From NCBI GenBank assembly GCA_022508735.1, contig JAFLUQ010000087.1, positions 1-9,578 of the forward strand: a DNA stretch of 9,578 nt, given 5' to 3'. Source of the DNA: Oscillospiraceae bacterium (lineage in GTDB: Bacteria; Bacillota; Clostridia; UMGS1883). Position numbers and translations under genes: made by a program. Below the pieces are notes generated by a model. That model was not told the DNA's origin, ran no database searches, and saw nothing but the letters and a program-made list of their open reading frames with translations. Positions 1-5,265 of the stretch are shown here, one piece after another. The stretch's first letter is position 1. Each line of letters opens with the position of its first letter.

Positions 1-1
1 A

Positions 2-21
2 CGGCGTACGTTTGTACGCCG
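2..21. repeat. Short perfect hairpin (8-bp stem, 4-nt loop)
   Basis: Arms cggcgtac (2-9) and gtacgccg (14-21) are exact reverse complements around the loop gttt. No T-run follows on the plus strand, and the minus-strand side is cut by the window edge, so it cannot be called a terminator. It may belong to the 3' or 5' region of a gene lying to the left of the window. Confidence 0.5.
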
Positions 22-41
22 AGTGGTGATTTTCGTTCGTA

Positions 42-154
42 GCTTAGGGGCTTAATAACAAGGAAATCCGCCACTAAGGCGGATTTCCCACGTCTATTCG
101 CCTTTTTCGAGGCTTTTATAAGCGTATATAAAGCAAGGTTTTTAGCCCCTAAGC
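42..154. repeat. Nested inverted repeats, possible three-way-junction RNA or small palindromic element
   Basis: The outer arms gcttaggggct (42-52) and agcccctaagc (144-154) are perfect 11-bp reverse complements. Between them lie an 11-bp perfect hairpin (62-72 with 78-88) and a second A/T-rich hairpin (112-120 with 127-134, one bulged base). Together they could fold as a closing stem with two internal hairpins. The element sits 30 nt beyond the stop codon of the binding-protein gene and contains no open reading frame of note. It could be a 3'-UTR or terminator structure, a small structured RNA, or a remnant of a palindromic repeat. I do not recognise it as a known riboswitch or tRNA. Confidence 0.45.
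62..88 (-). terminator. Possible intrinsic terminator of the binding-protein gene
   Basis: Arms ggaaatccgcc (62-72) and ggcggatttcc (78-88) form an 11-bp stem with a 5-nt loop. Read on the minus strand, the stem is followed by TTGTTATT, an imperfect U-rich tail. On the plus strand there is no such tail. It lies about 95 nt after the stop codon at 184, so it would end the receptor transcript in a long 3' UTR. Confidence 0.4.
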
Positions 155-183
155 GATCTGCGCGATTTTTTAAGGCCCGATCT

Positions 184-984
184 TTAGCCGAGATACTTCT
201 CTATGATCTCGTCATACACGCCGTTCTCTTTTATATTTGCAAGGCCGGCATTGAACATATCAACAAGCTCCTGATTGTCTGCGTTGAAGATCGCAAAGCC
301 GTAGGGGCTGCCCTGATTCTCGGTACCCTCAACTATCTTCAGGTTGAGACCGCCTTCCTTTATAGAGGAGGCCATGATCGGAGTATCCTCAAAGCAGGCG
401 ACCGCCTGACCGCCGGAAACCGCCTGATACATAGTGGGAGAATCCTCAAAATAGGTGATGTTGAAGCCATATTCATCCTTAAGGCTTTCGGCATATGCAG
501 CACCCTGAGTAGCCGTCTTTACGGCAACGTTCTTGCCGGAAAGGCCATCGAAGCCTGTTATGTCAGAATCATCTCTTACTGTCATGCACTGAGTCGCGTC
601 ATAGTATCCGTCAGAGAAGATCCAGCCGCTTTCCTTACGCTCGTCTGTGATAGACGCGCCGGCGATCATGCCGTTGGCCTGACCTGCCTGACAAGCCTGT
701 ATAGCGGCATCCCAGCCAAGGCTTCTCATTTCATATTCAAAGCCCTGATCCTCTGCAATAGCCGCAACGATATCAACGTCGATACCAACGAAATTACCAG
801 CTGCGTCGGTATATTCAAAGGGTTTGAATACTGTGTCTGTGGCGATGACCCACGTCTTAGCGGAGGCATTATGCTGCCCGTCGCTCTCGTTGTCGATCGA
901 ATCATTTGCCGGAGCCTTACTGCAGCCCGCAAACGCGCCTGCCATTACTCCCACGGATAACAATGCCGCAAATAACTTTTTCAT
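184..984 (-). CDS. Amino-acid ABC transporter substrate-binding lipoprotein (family 3, GlnH-like)
   Basis: This is an extracytoplasmic receptor that would bind a polar amino acid and deliver it to an ABC permease. The 266-residue product starts with a lipoprotein signal peptide (MKKLFAALLS...), with the presumed lipidated Cys at residue 21 in AFAGC, then a low-complexity polar linker (22-42). The rest matches bacterial extracellular solute-binding protein family 3: VIATDTVFKPFEY (46-58), GIDVDIV (67-73), the ligand-contact motif SITDER (111-116) followed by FSDGYY (123-128), and the C-terminal PYGFAIF and GVYDEIIEKYL segments. Length is normal. The start is supported by AAAGGA ten nt upstream (995-1000). 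No permease or ATPase gene follows within the 183 bases to the window edge, so the transporter partner is either further left or encoded elsewhere. Exact ligand is not decidable from sequence. Confidence 0.93.
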   Translation of the reverse strand: MKKLFAALLSVGVMAGAFAGCSKAPANDSIDNESDGQHNASAKTWVIATDTVFKPFEYTDAAGNFVGIDVDIVAAIAEDQGFEYEMRSLGWDAAIQACQAGQANGMIAGASITDERKESGWIFSDGYYDATQCMTVRDDSDITGFDGLSGKNVAVKTATQGAAYAESLKDEYGFNITYFEDSPTMYQAVSGGQAVACFEDTPIMASSIKEGGLNLKIVEGTENQGSPYGFAIFNADNQELVDMFNAGLANIKENGVYDEIIEKYLG

Positions 985-1030
985 TTTTTCTACATCCTTT
1001 CTTATATATATTATAGTAATTTACATGTCC

Positions 1031-1059
1031 ATTATATCACAAATTACCATATATGTCAA
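1031..1059 (-). promoter_or_regulatory. Sigma-A promoter of the binding-protein gene
   Basis: On the minus strand TTGACA (1054-1059) and TATAAT (1031-1036) are both perfect consensus hexamers, separated by exactly 17 bp. A TG one base before the -10 makes it an extended -10 promoter. It lies about 45 nt upstream of the start codon at 984 and begins only 13 bp after the stop codon of the upstream peptidase gene, implying strong independent expression of the receptor. Confidence 0.85.
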
Positions 1060-1072
1060 GTGTTTTTTTGAA

Positions 1073-4000
1073 TTATTTCAACCTTATATGATAAGCACCC
1101 GAAACAGGCACCGGCGCGCCGTGCTTCCATATGAATACTTTAGCATAGGCCGCGGCCTCGGAATCAGTCAGATTGAACGACTGCTCTATCTGCTGCCCGC
1201 TTTCGAGGAACAGATTGTGAGAAGCGGCGCATAGCAGCATGCCGTCGGCGGAATAGGTCGCCGCGATAATATCCGCATTGACGGCCTCGCCGACATTATC
1301 TACGTTCAGAGTAAGCTTCAGAGAATTGCCACTCCATATCGGATCAGCGACAAGCTTCGCATTCACGCTGCCAAAGGTGAAGCTCGTAACGTTACCGGCA
1401 TAATCGAAAACCTTAAATTCCAGCATATCAATCTCGGCGCCGGTAACGTCGAGAACTATTTCCGCACTATTTGATGGCTTTACGGGCACCATTGCGATCT
1501 CCTCTTCGCCCTTATAGGCTATCGCTCCCATGAGATAGCGGTTATCGCTGGCCGAGAAGGCGGCGTAGGTTTTGCCGCCGCTGTCATAGATGCGCATATT
1601 GCTGACCACGGGGTCAGCTGTGTCGATATAGAATATGAATTCCTTTTCCTCAATGCCGCTCCTGTCGCTGTCATAGGCCAGACGACCGCTGATGTTCAAT
1701 ATATAATCGCCGTCGGGAATATTGTTGTTATAGTCGTCATATTCCTCGAGCACACATTCATATATACCTTCTTTACTACGGCTTAAGCCGCGGTCCAGCT
1801 CTATAAGCCAGTATTCATTTCTGTTGGCGGCGTTAGTTATCACCGCGATCTCGTCAGTGAGGCAGCGGCGCATATACAGGCCTATATGCATATAATCAAA
1901 TATGCCGTCGCCGTCAGGCGAATATCCAACATATTTTTCGCCCTCATACTCTTCCGGCGCATATTCGCTCTCTGAAGCTTTCCCTGACTCAAGCATTTTT
2001 TTCAGGATAAGGTTCCTTCCGAGGATATCGCCGCTGTCAGACATAAGGCCGCCGGAGGCCTCGCTGCCGCCCTCCTCAAAATATGTGGGGGTCATTGCGC
2101 TAAAGGACGTCCAGTCACCGTAAAAGCCGGTGAAGGGCAGGCTGGCCTTAGTTTCACTGTTGCTCAGCTCCACAAAGCCGTCAACGAAAAAGCCGTTTGT
2201 GAAGATGCTGAGGTTTTTTTTGGTTTCGGCCTTATCGAGAGAAATATTTATGGTTATTTCCGTTTCACCGCCCGCGGGAACTGTGTATCTCTTCTTTGCA
2301 TCAGAGGTAAAGCTCAGGGGGACCTGATCTGAAATATAATTGATACCGCCCTGCGTCTCATAGTTATCTGTCATCAAATAGAGCTTTACATCGTCATAGG
2401 TAACATTTCTGTTCGTCAGATTTTTGGCCGTAAAGGTCAGCTCTATCTCATCATCCAGCATATCGCCGAGGCTGAGCTTTGATTTGCCATAGTCGCCAAT
2501 GAGGATCACCGGGAGCTTTGCCGCGGCTTCAAGGTCAACAAGCCCCGCTCCCTGGCGGCGCGGCGATTCGGGAATGGGGTCATCTCCTCCGCACATCACT
2601 ATACTCGCCGAGCTCATAAAAAGATTTTCCATAAGGGCGACCTTGTCGGCGCCTTTCACATTGGGGTATTTCTTCTCCATAAAGCCGCACATAAGCGCTG
2701 CCGCGCCCGTCATATGGGGCGTTGCCATTGAGGTTCCGCTCCAGTTCGCATAATCATTGCCCGGAACAGAGGAAAAGATATTTCCCCCCGGTGCAGTGAC
2801 CTCGGGCTTTAATTCGAGCGTGGTGTTGGTGCCCCAATTGGAGAAATAAGACATTTCGGGTTCCTTGGTCAGCTGATAATACTCAGGCTTATCAGCTGTT
2901 CTGAGCTTTTTATCCGTCGAGGCATAGAGAATGTCTCCGCTCGATGACCTGACGAATACGACCGGCTTATCGCCGAGCGATGTACTTTTGTTATCCTGAG
3001 CTTCATCTAATACAACGATCAGCGCCTCCGCATCCGAAAACTCAAATTCCGACTCTCTATCGTTGTACACATCGTAAGGGCAAACCGCGATCTTACCTCT
3101 GAGATCAGCGCCGGTAATATCGGATCCGCCCGTAATAACCACATAATCATAAAACTTATCGGAGAATTTAGCAAAAAACCCCTCGTCATCACTATAATTG
3201 TATATCACTATATCGCTGCTGCCGAGCGTCATTTTATTTTCAATGGCCCAGATGAGGTTTGCGTCTATAGACGCAACGGCCGTCGCGGTATCCAGCAGCG
3301 CGGGATTGCTCAGATATACGTAGTCGGGATGGTCGGCTGTTTCCGGCGCCCTGTCGTCATTGCCCGCACCGACCATCACGATTATTCCGGCATTTCTGAG
3401 ATTTTGTATTACATCGTCAAAGCACCATGACAGCACCTCCCTTCCGATGCTGTAGTTCACAGCGCACACACCCATTTTTGAAGCGTCGTCAAATGCTTTC
3501 AGTGACACATAATCCGGCAGGTACCCTCTTTCATCACTGACCTTCATCAGAACAAGCTGTGCCTCTGGGGCCGTTCCGGAAAATTCCGTTCCGTTATGGT
3601 GACCGTTTTTGCCGGCCGCGACACCGGCGACGTGTGTGCCGTGTACCTTCGCAAGAGAATAGGTATCGGCTTTTTCTTCGCCGTAGTCATAGGCAAAGGG
3701 TATCTTGCTGCTTTTGTAGACCTGATCTGCCGAGGCGTTTATATTGAGCCCTCCATCCTTCAGGAGCCGGTCGATATCTCCCTTTGTAAGCTTAGGCTCT
3801 TTGACGCCCTCGGCGAAAAACTCGTGGTTCACGTCAAACTCAGTGTCGAGAATAGCAATTGCCTGATGGCGGCCGTCATAGCCTAAATCATACATATACC
3901 CGGCGTTCATCATATCCGCGCCCACCTCAGGGCCGACGTTCCCTGTCTCCATGAGCTCTGCGCCGGCTGCCGCCGGCATGTCAGGCACTGCATGATCCCG

Positions 4001-4375
4001 TGAGATATACACATTCTTTACTCCGTCTATGGCCTTTATGCTATCGATATCAGAGATATAGCCCTGCATCGAGAAGCCGTTAAAAACGCTGGTATAGGTA
4101 TAGCCATCATCCACGTCGGCACTGACGATTTTTTTTATATCCGATTTGACTGAGGTCTGCACAGACAATATCCCCGCCTCCGCCGTCCGGGCCTCGGCAG
4201 TTTCCATAAACATCACGGCGCCAAGAGCCGCGGCGTTTTTCATTTCCAAAAGCGATGCACCCTCCAGCTCAACAATTAAGGTGACCTTCTCTCCCCTCTC
4301 CACAGCAGGCGCTGCCGGAACTGCCGACAGCAGCAGTGCGATGGAAACAACGGCGCTTATTATTTTTTTCAGCAT
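1073..4375 (-). CDS. Secreted S8 (subtilisin-like) serine peptidase, lactocepin/C5a-peptidase type
   Basis: A large exported endopeptidase, about 1,100 residues (numbered here from the Met at 4375). It begins with a Sec signal peptide (MLKKIISAVVSIALLL..., likely cleaved after APA near 24), then an inhibitor-I9-like propeptide (about 30-130). The subtilase core follows, with catalytic Asp177 in ILDTEFD, His245 in HGTHVAG, oxyanion Asn339 in GAGND and nucleophile Ser549 in SGTSMATPH. A protease-associated-like insertion lies between Asn and Ser (about 385-485). C-terminal beta-rich domains include an Fn3-like region (about 630-760), an SPDGDG motif (819-824) and a final segment with AKVFIW (about 1078) like those in clostridial surface proteins. 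No LPXTG sortase signal or S-layer repeat is visible at the C terminus, so it is probably released or held non-covalently. An in-frame ATG at 4384 would add three residues. The later start is preferred because AAAGGA then sits 9 nt away, as in neighbouring genes. All catalytic residues are present, so it is likely active. Confidence 0.92.
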   Translation of the reverse strand: MLKKIISAVVSIALLLSAVPAAPAVERGEKVTLIVELEGASLLEMKNAAALGAVMFMETAEARTAEAGILSVQTSVKSDIKKIVSADVDDGYTYTSVFNGFSMQGYISDIDSIKAIDGVKNVYISRDHAVPDMPAAAGAELMETGNVGPEVGADMMNAGYMYDLGYDGRHQAIAILDTEFDVNHEFFAEGVKEPKLTKGDIDRLLKDGGLNINASADQVYKSSKIPFAYDYGEEKADTYSLAKVHGTHVAGVAAGKNGHHNGTEFSGTAPEAQLVLMKVSDERGYLPDYVSLKAFDDASKMGVCAVNYSIGREVLSWCFDDVIQNLRNAGIIVMVGAGNDDRAPETADHPDYVYLSNPALLDTATAVASIDANLIWAIENKMTLGSSDIVIYNYSDDEGFFAKFSDKFYDYVVITGGSDITGADLRGKIAVCPYDVYNDRESEFEFSDAEALIVVLDEAQDNKSTSLGDKPVVFVRSSSGDILYASTDKKLRTADKPEYYQLTKEPEMSYFSNWGTNTTLELKPEVTAPGGNIFSSVPGNDYANWSGTSMATPHMTGAAALMCGFMEKKYPNVKGADKVALMENLFMSSASIVMCGGDDPIPESPRRQGAGLVDLEAAAKLPVILIGDYGKSKLSLGDMLDDEIELTFTAKNLTNRNVTYDDVKLYLMTDNYETQGGINYISDQVPLSFTSDAKKRYTVPAGGETEITINISLDKAETKKNLSIFTNGFFVDGFVELSNSETKASLPFTGFYGDWTSFSAMTPTYFEEGGSEASGGLMSDSGDILGRNLILKKMLESGKASESEYAPEEYEGEKYVGYSPDGDGIFDYMHIGLYMRRCLTDEIAVITNAANRNEYWLIELDRGLSRSKEGIYECVLEEYDDYNNNIPDGDYILNISGRLAYDSDRSGIEEKEFIFYIDTADPVVSNMRIYDSGGKTYAAFSASDNRYLMGAIAYKGEEEIAMVPVKPSNSAEIVLDVTGAEIDMLEFKVFDYAGNVTSFTFGSVNAKLVADPIWSGNSLKLTLNVDNVGEAVNADIIAATYSADGMLLCAASHNLFLESGQQIEQSFNLTDSEAAAYAKVFIWKHGAPVPVSGAYHIRLK

Positions 4376-4384
4376 TGGGCTCAT

Positions 4385-4393
4385 TCCTTTCCT
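4385..4393 (-). promoter_or_regulatory. Ribosome binding site deciding the peptidase start
   Basis: AGGAAAGGA on the minus strand directly abuts the ATG at 4384 but leaves 9 nt to the ATG at 4375. The binding-protein, topoisomerase and hflX genes all use AAAGGA with 9-10 nt spacing, so 4375 is the better start. The upstream AGGA alone could serve 4384 with a 5-nt spacing, so that start is not excluded. Confidence 0.6.
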
Positions 4394-4416
4394 GTGGAGT
4401 CAGCTTGCTTATGTAT

Positions 4417-4445
4417 ATTATATATCAAAACATATCAATTTGCAA
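4417..4445 (-). promoter_or_regulatory. Promoter of the S8 peptidase gene
   Basis: On the minus strand TTGCAA (4440-4445) and a perfect TATAAT (4417-4422) are separated by 17 bp, about 40 nt before the start codon. The -35 box is overlapped by the left arm of the 9-bp inverted repeat at 4443-4451. Confidence 0.7.
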
Positions 4446-4477
4446 TATTTTTCTTTATAGCCGCGAACAAAATATTG
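4443..4477. promoter_or_regulatory. Candidate operator: inverted repeat bridging two divergent promoters
   Basis: caatatttt (4443-4451) and aaaatattg (4469-4477) are perfect 9-bp reverse complements with a 17-nt spacer. Each arm overlaps the -35 hexamer of one of the two divergent promoters. Read outward, both promoters therefore share AAAATATTG into the -35 box. This could be a dyad for a regulator controlling both genes, or simply paired A/T-rich UP-element-like sequence. It is an inference from symmetry only. Confidence 0.4.
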
Positions 4478-4503
4478 ACATCGTCTGATTTGCCGGATAT
4501 AAT
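4475..4503 (+). promoter_or_regulatory. Promoter of the AIM24-family gene
   Basis: TTGACA (4475-4480) and TATAAT (4498-4503) are both perfect consensus, spaced 17 bp apart and 39 nt before the ATG. A ribosome binding site AAGGAG follows at 4528-4533, 9 nt before the start codon. Confidence 0.85.
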
Positions 4504-4542
4504 AGATATATAAAACATTTTATAAAAAAGGAGAGAAACAGC

Positions 4543-5226
4543 ATGAAATATGACATTTTCGGGGGGATCCTCCCCGCTGTCGAGATAACCCTTCAAAAGG
4601 GCGAAAGCATTTATACACAGTCGGGCGGTATGTCGTGGATGACCGACGGCTTTACTATGGAAACGAGCACCAAGGGCGGAGTTCTGAAGGGCCTTGCGCG
4701 CTCCTTTTCAGGCGAGTCGATGTTCATGGCCACCTACACTGCGAATAGCGACGACTCTAAAATAACCTTTGCCGCATCGGTGCCCGGCGAGATAAAGCCA
4801 CTCAGCATTGACGCATCGCACGAGTACATAGCTCAGAAGGGCGCTTTTCTGTGTGCTGAAAACAATGTAAATATAAAGTCTGTATTCACAAAGTCCTTCG
4901 GCGCAGGCCTTTTTGGCGGAGAGGGCTTCATTCTTCAGGAGATTTCCGGCAGCGGAACGGCGTTTTTAGAGCTTGACGGCAGCCTTAAGGAAATGGAGCT
5001 TGCTCCCGGCGAGCGCATAAAGGTTGACACCGGAAATGTGGCTTTCTTTGAAAAGTCGGTAGGCTATTCCGTTGAGACGGTGAAGGGCTTTAAGAACATA
5101 CTTTTCGGCGGCGAGGGGCTGTTCCTCACAGTGCTCACCGGCCCCGGCAAGGTATGGCTTCAGACAGTGAGCCTCAGTGAATTTGCCTCAAAGATTCGCA
5201 AGTATATACCTACAAAGAGCAACTAA
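4543..5226 (+). CDS. AIM24 / TIGR00266 family protein
   Basis: A 227-residue soluble protein of the AIM24 family (named after a yeast mitochondrial protein; bacterial members have a TRAP-like beta fold and no settled function). Family signs are SGGMSWM (27-33) near the N terminus and the glycine-rich repeats below. The sequence is internally repetitive: LFGGEGFILQEISGSGTAFL (123-142) is echoed by LFGGEGLFLTVLTGPGKVWL (187-206), and more weakly by FSGESMFMATYTA (55-67). This is consistent with a repeated beta unit. There is no signal peptide or membrane segment, so it is probably cytoplasmic. The start is well supported by AAGGAG and a consensus promoter. It is a single-gene transcription unit, divergent from the secreted peptidase and convergent with the topoisomerase gene. 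Family call is firm; role is unknown. Confidence 0.9.
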   Translation: MKYDIFGGILPAVEITLQKGESIYTQSGGMSWMTDGFTMETSTKGGVLKGLARSFSGESMFMATYTANSDDSKITFAASVPGEIKPLSIDASHEYIAQKGAFLCAENNVNIKSVFTKSFGAGLFGGEGFILQEISGSGTAFLELDGSLKEMELAPGERIKVDTGNVAFFEKSVGYSVETVKGFKNILFGGEGLFLTVLTGPGKVWLQTVSLSEFASKIRKYIPTKSN

Positions 5227-5235
5227 ACAAGCTCA

Positions 5236-5261
5236 AAACGGCTGCCCTCGGGCAGCCGTTT
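5236..5261. terminator. Bidirectional terminator between convergent genes
   Basis: aaacggctgcc (5236-5246) and ggcagccgttt (5251-5261) form a perfect 11-bp stem with loop ctcg. It sits 9 nt after the AIM24-family stop codon and 4 nt after the topoisomerase stop codon. The outer A/T pairs give T-runs on both strands, followed by T-containing tails (tgcgttta on plus, tgagcttgttt on minus), so it can serve both genes. Confidence 0.8.
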
Positions 5262-5265
5262 GCGT

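Noticed and set aside
90..183. tRNA or known riboswitch in the structured left edge
   Set aside because: No T-loop GGTTCRAATCC motif, no acceptor-stem/CCA arrangement and no riboswitch core that I recognise.
824..1234. A plus-strand frame across the receptor/peptidase junction
   Set aside because: It is antisense to the signal peptide of one gene and the C terminus of another, spans a promoter, and has no family resemblance.
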